Source of the DNA: Mycolicibacterium komossense
Lineage (GTDB): Bacteria > Actinomycetota > Actinomycetes > Mycobacteriales > Mycobacteriaceae
Assembly (NCBI RefSeq): GCF_025822605.1
Contig: NZ_JACKTY010000049.1
Location: forward strand, 345,695-409,694
Length of the DNA: 64,000 bases
Reading direction: 5' to 3'
Each line of letters starts with the position of its first letter. Positions within the stretch are counted from its first letter, which is position 1. A program made the position numbers and the translations under genes. Shown piece after piece: positions 50,162 through 58,617 of this stretch. Below the pieces are notes generated by a model. It saw only the letters and a list, made by a program, of their open reading frames with translations, ran no database searches and was not told the DNA's origin.

Positions 50162-50790
50162 TGCCGCTTAACCCTGGTTACGGTCAGACACCACTTCCAC
50201 ATGACGAACTGACTGCGCTGCTGCCCGAGGTTGTCGAGGTCCTGGGTGAGCCGGTGATGCGTGCGGACGTCTACGACTTGGAGCAGGCCTTACAAGGCCA
50301 GTTGGAAGACGAGTTGATGCCCGCGGCGATCGAAGGGGCGCTGCCACTTGCCGAGTTGTTGACTGACCACTTCCTCCGCGACCTTCACACTCGCTTGTAC
50401 GGCCCAATCTGGGACTGGGCAGGGAGATGGCGCCGGTTGGAACTCAACATCGGGATCGCGCCGGAGAGGATCGCTGTCGAAATTCAGGAATCGCTGGACA
50501 CCATCGCCTATCGGTGGGAGCACACCGATGATTGGTCGGCGCACGAGTTGGGGATTGCGACGCACGCAGAGACGGTGCGGATCCATCCGTTCGTCGACGG
50601 AAATGGTCGTACAACAAGGTTTCTCGCCGACCTGGTTTTCGCCGCGGCTCAGGATCCGACCGAGTCACGGTACGACTGGGATCTGGACAAGCCTCGATAC
50701 ATTGAGTTGCTCCGCGCCTACGACGGGCAACGAGATGTCACCGCGCTTGCAGCGTTCGTCAAGAGGGTGCCGATCGAAGCCATTGACTGA
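50161..50790 (+). CDS. Fic-domain AMP-transferase toxin
   Basis: 209 residues from ATG 50161. Full active-site motif HPFVDGNGRTTR beginning at about residue 142 (HPFx[D/E]GNGRxxR), with the WDWAGRWRRLELNIGI flap region upstream. Fic proteins transfer AMP to hydroxyl groups of target proteins (often topoisomerases for VbhT/FicT-like toxins). It is translationally coupled to the 57-residue antitoxin. Some resemblance to the 'mobile mystery protein B' Fic group that also occurs on mobile elements. Confidence 0.93.
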   Translation: MPLNPGYGQTPLPHDELTALLPEVVEVLGEPVMRADVYDLEQALQGQLEDELMPAAIEGALPLAELLTDHFLRDLHTRLYGPIWDWAGRWRRLELNIGIAPERIAVEIQESLDTIAYRWEHTDDWSAHELGIATHAETVRIHPFVDGNGRTTRFLADLVFAAAQDPTESRYDWDLDKPRYIELLRAYDGQRDVTALAAFVKRVPIEAID

Positions 50791-50838
50791 GACACGGTGG
50801 GGCTGATCACCGCCAATTCGTCTGCAGAACAGGCACTC

Positions 50839-52029
50839 TCACGAACGCCCTGATTCAGTCATGGATGTGTTAAAGCTCTGTGCTGCAATGCTCAATGCGT
50901 CGGGTTGCGAGTGCACATACGTTGCCATCGTGAACGCCTTCGATGCGTGCCCAAGCCAAGCAGAGATCACCGCGATAGGAACGGCCTGCAGATGCATCAA
51001 CGTTCCGCACGTATGCCGCGCATCGTGAAACCGGATGTGCCGGACACCAGCCGCTTTGAGCATTCGCGCCCACCGCGACGTCAATGCGTGCGGGCTCAGC
51101 TCAGCACCTGCTTCATCGACAACCACGAAGCCGGACGCCTCGTAATCTTCGCCAAGCGCCAGTCGATCGGCGGCTTGGATCGCCCGCGTGGTCCGCAGCG
51201 TGGCAGCGAGGTGGTCTGGAATCGGCAGGGTTCGACGACCGGCCCGCGACTTCGGGGTGTCCTCGATCAGATGCTTGCCGAATCGGAGTCGCGTCGATGA
51301 GATTTGCAACGTCCGTGCGTCGAGATCTATATCGCGCCACCGCAAGCCCGCCACCTCACCGCGACGCAGCCCGGTAAGTGCGAGCTGCCAGGCAATTGCA
51401 TACCGATCACCGTCGATGTGCGTGAGGACCCTCTGTAGTTCGGCTGGGGTGAACGTCTCCGCCGGTTTGGCGTCTGCGGGTATCCGATCGACGAGTTCTG
51501 CGACGTTGCGGACAACGTGGCCCTGTCGCATCTGATCGCGGAGGACCGCGGTCAGTAGACCCAGCATGTAGTTCACCGATCGCGGTGACCACGGTTTGCG
51601 GCTCTTGCCAGTCGGAGACGGCAAGCCGCCGGTGCGCAGCGCGATGACGAGGTCATCAATGTGCCGCTTGGTCAATTTCTGCACTTCAACTTCGCCAAGC
51701 TTCGCCACGGCTGCAGCCAAGTTCACTCGATGTCCATGCAGCGTAGAAGGTTTGAGGCCATGCTTAGCGGCAAGCCAGCTCTCGCAGGCGTCGGCGAGGG
51801 TGACCTTGGACGGGTGCACGTACGTGCCTTTGGCTACGTCGCCACGGACAGCATCAAGTGCATCCCGTGCCTCTCGCTCGGTGGCAAATCGCTTACGGAG
51901 TTGCTTGCGCTTCCCGTCGACCAGGCCCACGTCGACGGTCAGCTGATAGCGGATGACCGGGCGACCACTGGCACGGTCCGCCAGTTCGATCCGCTTGATC
52001 TGCGGGGGCAGTTGGCGGCGCTCAGCCAT
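50839..52029 (-). CDS. Tyrosine site-specific integrase
   Basis: 396 residues from ATG 52029, which overlaps the excisionase stop. N-terminal arm-binding and core-binding domains (TLADACESWLAAKHGLKPSTL), then the catalytic domain with Arg in TGLRRGEVAGLRW, H-x-x-R in FHDARHTCGT, and the nucleophile Tyr in TMATYVHSQ. The usual arrangement for phage/ICE integrases that recombine at tRNA 3' ends. Reads toward tRNA-Tyr. Confidence 0.96.
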   Translation of the reverse strand: MAERRQLPPQIKRIELADRASGRPVIRYQLTVDVGLVDGKRKQLRKRFATEREARDALDAVRGDVAKGTYVHPSKVTLADACESWLAAKHGLKPSTLHGHRVNLAAAVAKLGEVEVQKLTKRHIDDLVIALRTGGLPSPTGKSRKPWSPRSVNYMLGLLTAVLRDQMRQGHVVRNVAELVDRIPADAKPAETFTPAELQRVLTHIDGDRYAIAWQLALTGLRRGEVAGLRWRDIDLDARTLQISSTRLRFGKHLIEDTPKSRAGRRTLPIPDHLAATLRTTRAIQAADRLALGEDYEASGFVVVDEAGAELSPHALTSRWARMLKAAGVRHIRFHDARHTCGTLMHLQAVPIAVISAWLGHASKAFTMATYVHSQPDALSIAAQSFNTSMTESGRS

Positions 52030-52279
52030 TGCCGTACCCGACTGCGACCGGCCGTGACACGTCGGTCGGGAAGCCCTCGGTGTGGGCTGCGATGAATCGG
52101 TCAATCTCTGTAGCCGTCACTCGTCGACAACTGCCGATCTGGACCCATGCAAGCTGGCCTGCATCGAACAGCCGATAGATCGAGGAGCGTGAGACACTTA
52201 GTGCCTCAGCCGCTTCCACAATCGTTAGCAGCCGCTTAGCAGGTCGGCCCCGGGCCTCACCCGCGTCGTTGCCGGCCAT
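52022..52279 (-). CDS. Excisionase / MerR-like helix-turn-helix protein
   Basis: 85 residues. Single winged helix-turn-helix: LLTIVEAAEALSVSRSSIYRL, then GQLAWVQIGSCRRVTATEIDRF, the pattern of 'DNA-binding, excisionase family' proteins. Overlaps the integrase start by 8 bp. Probably directs excision and may regulate the integrase. Confidence 0.9.
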   Translation of the reverse strand: MAGNDAGEARGRPAKRLLTIVEAAEALSVSRSSIYRLFDAGQLAWVQIGSCRRVTATEIDRFIAAHTEGFPTDVSRPVAVGYGNG

Positions 52280-52404
52280 CGTGTGCTCTGTAATAGGTGC
52301 GAATCATGTGCTCCGCCTCGTGTTATAGGGATTCCACCAGAGTAATTCCGCCCACTGACTGCTCTGTGCACAATTTTCAAGACAACGCCTAGCAGGAGGA
52401 ACCG

Positions 52405-52691
52405 ATGGGAGATTTTGCTCCGACCCACCCGGGTTAGATCCGACGACTGAGTTCCGGGAGCTGAACGGGATCTCACAGAATCGGACTGCTCAGACGATCA
52501 ACGTGTCAGCCCGCCGCATTAACGAAATTGTGCACGGCAAGCGGGCGATAAGCGCAGACATCGCACTCCGGCTTTCTCGTGCCCTCGGCATGAGTGACAT
52601 GTACTTGATCAACATGCAGGCCCGTTACGACGCGGAGGTTGCCCGTGAGCGCCTAGCGGCACACCTCGACGCTATCGAACGCATCTGTTAG
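52405..52691 (+). pseudogene. HigA-like antitoxin, disrupted
   Basis: ATG 52405 with a perfect AGGAGGA site opens MGDFAPTHPG and then meets TAG at 52435. The rest of a HigA protein continues in another frame from 52449 (EFRELNGISQNRTAQTINVS) to the stop at 52691 (RRINEIVHGKRAISADIALR is the HigA core). Relative to HigA, one nonsense change (expected HPGE) and one single-base loss explain both breaks. No HigB toxin is nearby. A GTG at 52503 could still give a 62-residue fragment. Confidence 0.8.
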
Positions 52692-52953
52692 GCCGCTCGC
52701 GCGAATTCCATTGCCCGCAAGAGTGTTTGCCCGTTCCCACTTGCCCTACCTAACGGACATCTCCGAGCTCTGCACCATGACTACAGTCCTGCACTCATCT
52801 CACCGTGTCTCTCCCCGTATCATCTAAACCATAACCGCCTCAACACTTCTCAGCTCATTCTTCCCTGTCCCAACTCCTGAAATACTATTGGCACATTTGC
52901 ACAAGGGTGCGAGAATGGTTGTGGCGCAGCAAGCGTCAAGCCTGCGGTTGTGA
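52692..52953. other. AT-richer spacer before the relaxase gene (possible oriT region)
   Basis: 262 bp, noticeably lower in GC and rich in pyrimidine runs, with no supported gene. It ends at the relaxase start, the usual place for an origin of transfer. A small GCAC/GTGC hairpin is visible near 52,890-52,910. oriT assignment is inference. Confidence 0.3.
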
Positions 52954-55770
52954 GTGGATTCGCTGTTGTTAACAATTTCGAAGCTCAAGCGGTGGTCAAT
53001 CAACTACTACATCGACACCGCGAAGACAGCTGAGCGCGCAAGCGCAGATCTGCAGCGCGCCAACGGCGGGCTAGGGGAGTACTACAGCGAGCATGAGACC
53101 CGGACGCCGGTGTGGTTGTGCGCCGGAGATAGCCGGGCCGCCGCGCGGTTGGTTGGCATGACTGATGCCCAGCGCGCGGGCGGTGCCGCTGATGCCGGGG
53201 TGGTGGCGCGCTGGCTCGATGACGGGGTCGCCCCGGGTGGTGCGCGGGGGCGCGCATTCGGGGTGCGCGGTGTGCACGGGTTCGATCTGACCTTCTGTGC
53301 GCCCAAGAGTGTGTCGCTGATCCGTGTGTTGCGCGCCGATGAGGTCGGGGCGAAGGCGCTGGCGAACGCACATGCGGCCGCGCTCGGGGAGGCGATGGAG
53401 TATCTCGCCGCGCACGCGGGCTATACCCGGGTGCATAACGGCGTGACGGGGGAGAAGGACCTGGTGCGGTTACCGGGTTTGGTGGCGGTGGCCTATCAGC
53501 ATGAGACGAGCCGCTGCGGGGATCCGCACCTGCATACGCATGTGATCGTGCCGAACCGTCAGGCACGCGCAGACGGAGTGTTGGTGTCGATCGATGGGAC
53601 GTCGCTGTATCACGAGGCCAAAGCGGCCGGGGTGATCTACCAGGCCACCCTGCGCCGCGAACTGCACCAATCGCTGGGATTCGAGTGGGCGCCAGTGGAC
53701 CCGTCGACGGGGATGGCCGAGATCGCCGGCGTCACTCGGGAGTCGATTATCGCGTGGTCGCGGCGCTCTTCGCAGTTACGGGAATGGGCGGCGCACCACC
53801 TCGACTCGGTCGAGGGTCCGTTGACTGCAGCGCAGCTGGCGGCCGCACAGAAAGCCACTCGCCCCACCAAACCCGAAGAACTCGGATGGAGCCAGCTACA
53901 GCAGCAGTGGCGCGCCGATGAGCGCGGTCTCGGCTTGGACCGCGCCGCGCACTATGCGGCGCGTGCGGCACGGCGCGCTGATGCGCGCACCCCGTTCCAC
54001 CGTGCGCGCCTGGCCGACGCGGCGGCGCAGATTGAGAAGGCGGCGTTCACCCGCGCCGACTTGGTGGAGATCATCGGTGCCCAACTCCCTGTCGACACCG
54101 AGGACTCACCGCGTGCGGTGGTCGAGGCTGCGGTCGATGAGATCGGGCTGCGGTTGACCGCGCCGCGTGCCGCGCACGAACGCGAAGGCCACGAGCGGTT
54201 CACCCTCGCGCGGATTCTGGCTGAGGAGATGGCGGTGCTGGATCTGGTGGATGCGCAGGATCGGCGCTCGCAGTTGTGGTTCTGGGATGACGACACCGCC
54301 GGGCTGTCTGCCCAACAGAAGCAGGTCGTCATGTCGATCGGGGATTCCCCCTGGCTGGTCCAACCGCTCAGTGCCCCTGCCGGTGCGGGCAAGACCACCT
54401 CGCTGAAAGCTCTCGCCGCAGCAGCACACCACCGGCAGCGGGCACGGGTCCTGGTGTTGGCGCCGACTGGGAAGGCGGTCGATGTGGCGATGCGCGAAGG
54501 CGCCGGGGATGAGGGCATGACCATCGCCAAAGCCGTCCAGTCACTGCGCGACGGCACGTTGGCACTGGACTGCTGGACGCTAGTCGTGGTCGATGAGGCC
54601 GGCATGGTCGGCACCGACGACCTACGCCAACTCCTGACGGCCACCACGAAGGTCGGGGCCAAAACCGTGCTCGTCGGGGATGCGCACCAGCTGGCACCCG
54701 TCAAAGCCCGAGGTGGGATGTTCGCCCAACTCTGCACCGATCTGCCGTGGACCCAGCACCTGGAAGAAGTCTGGCGGATGACCGATCCCGATGAGCGGAC
54801 CGCCTCCCTGGCGCTGCGTGACGGCGAAGCCAAAGCCATTGGCCGTGCTGTGGATTGGTACCGCCGCCGTGACCGATTGCATTGCGGTGACGCGATCACC
54901 ATGGCCGCCGACGCCCTGGCCGCCTACACCGCGGACGTCCAGCTGGGACAGGATGCCCTGCTGTTGTGTGACACCACCGAAATGGCCGATGCACTCAACC
55001 AGCGGATCCACCGCGACCGCATAGACCAGAACGCGGCCACCGTGACCGTCGCGCGAGGGCAGCAAGTCGGCGTCGGGGATCTCATCATCAGCCGCCGCAA
55101 CGACCCCACTATCGACTTCCACCACTCCACACCCAACACCGGATCGCCGCCCTCGGTGCGTAATGGGAACCGGTGGCGCATCGCCGCCATCGACACCAAG
55201 ACCAATCGTGTTGCCGCCGAACGCCTCGACGACAAAGCCCGAGTCATCTTCGACAACGACTACCTCCGCGACCATGTCACCCTGGGCTACGCGGTCACCG
55301 TGCATTCCGCGCAGGGCGTCACCGCTGACGCCAGCCACGCCGTCCTTAGCGAAAACACCAGCCGCGCACTGCTCTACGTCGCGATGACCCGCGGCCGCCA
55401 AGCCAACACCGCGCGCCTCTACCAACGCAGCACCGAAGAAAGCGAATACAGCCACCAACTACCTAACGCGTTTCATCAGATGTCCCGCGGCGACAGCAAC
55501 GAAGCTGCCGGCCTCGTCCACGACATCCTCACCAACGACCAACCCGGCATCACCGCTCACGACTACGCCGCCCGAACCCCAGGCGAGGTATTACCGGACC
55601 GGGTCCACTCACTTCTTAACCGCCGTGCCGCCGCCGCCGGCCGGCGACAGTCGGACTACCGCGCATGGCAGACAGAAAGACAGGAGGAGGAGCGCAGCAG
55701 GGGTCTAACCCACCAGCAGCACATCGCCAGAATGCTGGCCCGTAGTGAGGCTTGGGGAATCGAACTCTAA
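52954..55770 (+). CDS. MobF-type relaxase-helicase (TraA/TrwC-like)
   Basis: 938 residues from GTG 52954. The N-terminal relaxase domain has the paired tyrosines in WSINYYIDTA (near residue 18-25) and the metal-binding HxHxH-type triad in GDPHLHTHVIV (about residue 190). The C-terminal half is a superfamily 1 helicase: Walker A SAPAGAGKTTSLKAL (about 473-487), Walker B VVVDEAGMVG, QLAPVKARGGMF, and the late VHSAQGVTADASHAV. It nicks oriT and unwinds the transferred strand. Shorter than many TraA proteins (which exceed 1,000 residues) but complete at both ends. Confidence 0.93.
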   Translation: MDSLLLTISKLKRWSINYYIDTAKTAERASADLQRANGGLGEYYSEHETRTPVWLCAGDSRAAARLVGMTDAQRAGGAADAGVVARWLDDGVAPGGARGRAFGVRGVHGFDLTFCAPKSVSLIRVLRADEVGAKALANAHAAALGEAMEYLAAHAGYTRVHNGVTGEKDLVRLPGLVAVAYQHETSRCGDPHLHTHVIVPNRQARADGVLVSIDGTSLYHEAKAAGVIYQATLRRELHQSLGFEWAPVDPSTGMAEIAGVTRESIIAWSRRSSQLREWAAHHLDSVEGPLTAAQLAAAQKATRPTKPEELGWSQLQQQWRADERGLGLDRAAHYAARAARRADARTPFHRARLADAAAQIEKAAFTRADLVEIIGAQLPVDTEDSPRAVVEAAVDEIGLRLTAPRAAHEREGHERFTLARILAEEMAVLDLVDAQDRRSQLWFWDDDTAGLSAQQKQVVMSIGDSPWLVQPLSAPAGAGKTTSLKALAAAAHHRQRARVLVLAPTGKAVDVAMREGAGDEGMTIAKAVQSLRDGTLALDCWTLVVVDEAGMVGTDDLRQLLTATTKVGAKTVLVGDAHQLAPVKARGGMFAQLCTDLPWTQHLEEVWRMTDPDERTASLALRDGEAKAIGRAVDWYRRRDRLHCGDAITMAADALAAYTADVQLGQDALLLCDTTEMADALNQRIHRDRIDQNAATVTVARGQQVGVGDLIISRRNDPTIDFHHSTPNTGSPPSVRNGNRWRIAAIDTKTNRVAAERLDDKARVIFDNDYLRDHVTLGYAVTVHSAQGVTADASHAVLSENTSRALLYVAMTRGRQANTARLYQRSTEESEYSHQLPNAFHQMSRGDSNEAAGLVHDILTNDQPGITAHDYAARTPGEVLPDRVHSLLNRRAAAAGRRQSDYRAWQTERQEEERSRGLTHQQHIARMLARSEAWGIEL

Positions 55771-55789
55771 TTTCAGAGCCGGTGGAGAT

Positions 55790-56190
55790 AGGCCACCTTG
55801 CCAGCTGAGGTTTTCGGAGCGCGCTGCCAAGAGTGCTGTCGATTCGGTGAGGTAGCGATCCTCGTGTTGCGTGTTGCGTGTTGCGTGTTGCGTGTTGCTG
55901 GAAGTGGCTGGTACCGAATTGCGAATCGCGTTCCGAAGATGGCGCGTTGAGTCCAAGTGAGGCGAGGACCGCGCATCCTTCGGGTAGCAGTGTCGGAGCC
56001 AGACGATGATCCATTCGGCCAGCTCAGCGTTGATTCCGTCGGCGAGGGCTACCTAGGCGGTGATCGGCTTGCCGGAGTGCGGGCGGCGATCTGCAACAGT
56101 TCGATTTCCTCGTCGACGACGGTGAGCAGGCAGCGGGCCAGTGCGGTGAGTTCGGCGCGGAGGTCGGGCAAGCATCTGCTCATCGACTCC
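55790..56190 (-). pseudogene. TetR-family regulator remnant (decayed copy of the 57,944 gene)
   Basis: Several stretches in 55,825-56,190 match, in order, the middle and 3' part of the intact TetR gene at 57944-58543 at nucleotide level (for example near 56,020-56,130 against 58,130-58,260, around the shared TCCTCGTCGACGACGGTGAG). Frames are broken, and the N-terminal helix-turn-helix part is missing. A heptamer array at 55864-55898 has expanded inside it. Nothing else gene-like is seen in 55,771-56,231. Confidence 0.75.
55864..55898. repeat. Five tandem GTGTTGC heptamers
   Basis: Exact 7-bp unit, five copies in a row, inside the TetR remnant. Unit length is not a multiple of three, so it would shift any frame. 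Confidence 0.9.
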
Positions 56191-56231
56191 TTATGGCTGC
56201 TATGAGTTGGGCGGCAAGTCCTAGCTGTCGG

Positions 56232-57701
56232 TTAAAGCGACGGCGGGTCGAGCCAACCAACAACGGGGGAGCCTCCTGCGTAGTCGGTGCGGCGCTGCAC
56301 CGGGAGCAGGCGGACCTGTCCATGATCGTCCGGCTGAGTGAAGAATACGACGCGCTCGGTGAGGCTGCTGGCGTCCCCGAGTCCGTACCGATCGAGCATC
56401 ATGTGGTCAACAAACACGCGCCAGGATCCGTTCCCGTACGTGCTGATGTGCACTTCGAGTTGCCCTGGGCGGCAGGTGACCTTCTCGACGATGCCGCACA
56501 TCCAGCGGGTCTCGTCGGGCAGCGGGATCTCCTGTGCGTGAGCGGGATTGACGCAGGCTGCCTCGGCGCAGGAATAGGCCAGTTCCGCGCCCCCGGCTGG
56601 GTCGTGGATGAACGTCGTGTAGGCGATCCGGTGCACGTCGGCCAGGCTCGCATCCTCGGGGAAGAAGAATGCGAACGGGTTCGCCCAGTCCTCCTGGACG
56701 CTCTTGTCTGCTGCCCGGCTGCTCGCTTGTTCGAGTACCGCGCGGGCCTGATTCGGAGACATGTAAATTCCGAAATCCTGAGGTTCTACGCATTCGCCTT
56801 CGAGTGCTGGTTGTTCTCCGGCTTCCTCCGCTTCCCGGTCTTCTCCAGTTAGGTCGTGATCGTCGACCGACGGGGCGGTCTCGGCGGTGGTCTCCCATCC
56901 GCAGGCCTCGCACACCTTCATCCAGGCGCCGTCGCTGACGTGTTCGGCCCGGAGCTGGTAGGAGGCGCAAACTGAACATCGCTGTGGTGCGCCGAGCCGG
57001 TGGCGATTCACCGCGACGATGAATGCCTCAATGGTCTGGCTGACCGCTGAGAGGGCGATCTGGGCATCGGGCCGGCCGGCGGATCGCGCGTGGGTCAGCC
57101 ATGCGACATAGTTCCAGGTCTTCTCGCTGAGCGCCTTCAGCAGTCCCCGTAGGTGCTGCGCGCTGCTGCCCGCAGCTACTGCCTCGGCGCACACGCTGGC
57201 CCACGCCTTGAAGTTGCCCTGCTGGAGGTCAGCAGCGCCAGCGTCTGTCTGGTACCCCAGGCCGGCAAGCTTGGCCGCCAGGGAAAGTAGCGTCTCGCGC
57301 AGCCGCATTCCGACGGACTGGAAGTCCTCTACTTCCTTGGCTCTCTCCAGGCTCTGGGCTGCCACGTCTAATCGCCGGGTAACTTCCAGAACCCAGGCGC
57401 CCTGGCGGGCGGCTGGGTGCGGACGACTCGCCATCATTCGGCTCATCAGGCCGATATGGAAAGACAAAGCGATGTCCATGCTCTTGATTTGGTCCTGGCT
57501 GTACAGGTTCAGCGGGTTGGTAATCAACCACCAGCGGCCGTCGCTAGTGTGAGCGTCCCAAACGTCATACTGCTGGCCGAGAACGTATTCGCTGGTGAGC
57601 TTTTCGACGTGCTCGATCTCAAAGTCATCCCCTGACTCGGAGCGAAGGTAGTCCTCGACCTGCCGCCGTTCGTGCGCTGGCGTCTCCATGAGGTCGATCA
57701 T
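56232..57701 (-). CDS. Unrecognised 489-residue protein with zinc ribbon
   Basis: Start ATG 57701 (a second Met is at residue 5). Not a family I can name. The N-terminal 100 residues are acidic (LRSESGDDFEIEHVEKL) with a small beta segment around WWLITNPLNLYSQDQ. A helical middle (about 110-230) follows, then a zinc ribbon (CSVCASYQLRAEHV, WMKVCEACGWE). The C-terminal 190 residues have a further cysteine set (SCAEAACVNPAH, MCGIVEKVTC) and end in GWLDPPSL. An element-borne gene with an average codon pattern. No toxin or nuclease motif could be seen. Confidence 0.75.
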   Translation of the reverse strand: MIDLMETPAHERRQVEDYLRSESGDDFEIEHVEKLTSEYVLGQQYDVWDAHTSDGRWWLITNPLNLYSQDQIKSMDIALSFHIGLMSRMMASRPHPAARQGAWVLEVTRRLDVAAQSLERAKEVEDFQSVGMRLRETLLSLAAKLAGLGYQTDAGAADLQQGNFKAWASVCAEAVAAGSSAQHLRGLLKALSEKTWNYVAWLTHARSAGRPDAQIALSAVSQTIEAFIVAVNRHRLGAPQRCSVCASYQLRAEHVSDGAWMKVCEACGWETTAETAPSVDDHDLTGEDREAEEAGEQPALEGECVEPQDFGIYMSPNQARAVLEQASSRAADKSVQEDWANPFAFFFPEDASLADVHRIAYTTFIHDPAGGAELAYSCAEAACVNPAHAQEIPLPDETRWMCGIVEKVTCRPGQLEVHISTYGNGSWRVFVDHMMLDRYGLGDASSLTERVVFFTQPDDHGQVRLLPVQRRTDYAGGSPVVGWLDPPSL

Positions 57702-57757
57702 GCCAGCGGTCCCGGCAACTGACGGCCAGCAGGGCGCGCTGTCGATCCCATAAAAGT

Positions 57758-57793
57758 GGACCCCTCAACTCCTGATCAGGAGGTTGGGGGTCC
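57758..57793. terminator. 36-bp near-perfect palindrome upstream of the 489-residue gene
   Basis: GGACCCCTCAACTCCTGA followed directly by TCAGGAGGTTGGGGGTCC: 18-base arms with about two mismatches, no loop, and AAAA before it. It may be a terminator for the TetR gene (stop 57944, same strand, upstream) or an element end. The gap 57,702-57,943 shows no gene. Confidence 0.55.
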
Positions 57794-57943
57794 GGCGCGC
57801 GTTCCGAGAACGAAAGTTTCGGGACGGCGGAGAGAACCCGCCGACCTGGCGCGGACGCCCGTCGGGCGATTAATTGGCAGGTTCCTGGTTGGAGCTGCCG
57901 GTCCGGGGAGGGGAGAGTTACGTGGCGTTCAAACCTGGGGGTG

Positions 57944-58543
57944 TCAGCTGAGCGTTTCGATGCGGGTGGCGAGGAGTGCTGTCCATTCGATGAGGTAGCG
58001 GGCATCGGGTATGCGTGCTTGGGGCTGGTGGAAAAGGCTTGTCTCGATGCGGGTCCCGAGGATGCTGTTGATGCCGAGCGCGGCCAGGACCTCGCATTCT
58101 TGCTGTGGGAGTGCCGGCGCCCAGGCGGTGATCCATTCAGCCAGTTCGGCGTTGATCCCATCAACGAGTGCGGCACAGGCTCGGTCAAGGTGAGCCGATC
58201 GGCCCGCCGGTGTGCGCGCAGCGATCTGCAATAGCTCGATCTCCTCGTCGACGACGGTGAGCAGGTACCGGCCAAGGGCGGTGAGCTCAGCCCGTAGATC
58301 CCCGAGACCTGCAAACAGTGCACGGATATCGTGCATCGCGCGGCGGCGGTCGAGTTGGCGGTCGATACCCGCCGACAGGAGCGCCTCTTTGGATTTGAAG
58401 TGGTGATACAAGGCGCCCGAGCCGGCCGCTAACCCGGCGGCGGCTTCGATCTGGGAGACGCTGGTGGCCTCGTAGCCCTTCACGCTGAACAACCGCATCG
58501 CCTCGGTGACCAACCGGTCGCGTGTCGGCGCCGCTACTGTCAT
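57944..58543 (-). CDS. TetR-family regulator of the ABC1/P450 operon
   Basis: 199 residues from ATG 58543 (GGAGAGG upstream; an in-frame TTG four codons earlier is less likely). Helix-turn-helix in RLVTEAMRLFSVKGYEATSV and SQIEAAAGLAAGSGALYHHF. The rest is a helical ligand domain of the AcrR type (LLQIAARTPAGRSAHLDRA). Divergent from the ABC1/P450 genes with a palindromic site between. A broken second copy is at 55790-56190. Confidence 0.92.
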   Translation of the reverse strand: MTVAAPTRDRLVTEAMRLFSVKGYEATSVSQIEAAAGLAAGSGALYHHFKSKEALLSAGIDRQLDRRRAMHDIRALFAGLGDLRAELTALGRYLLTVVDEEIELLQIAARTPAGRSAHLDRACAALVDGINAELAEWITAWAPALPQQECEVLAALGINSILGTRIETSLFHQPQARIPDARYLIEWTALLATRIETLS

Positions 58544-58565
58544 TGACCTCTCCAAAGTGATCGCT

Positions 58566-58581
58566 TACCTTGAACAAGATA
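58566..58581. promoter_or_regulatory. Palindromic operator candidate between tetR and the ABC1/P450 operon
   Basis: TACCTTGAACAAGATA, arms TACCTTG/CAAGATA around AA (one mismatch), the length and style of TetR-family operators. It lies in the 74-bp divergent gap, 22 bp from the TetR start and 36 bp from the ABC1 start. Confidence 0.6.
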
Positions 58582-58617
58582 TTACTTTACTTCCAATGGT
58601 GAGACTCGGGGGACGCA

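Noticed and set aside
54622..55458. Minus-strand 278-residue frame
   Set aside because: Shadow of the relaxase helicase domain.
55864..55898. Heptamer array as a CRISPR-like repeat
   Set aside because: Repeat units directly adjoin each other with no spacers and are only 7 bp long; no cas genes in the window.
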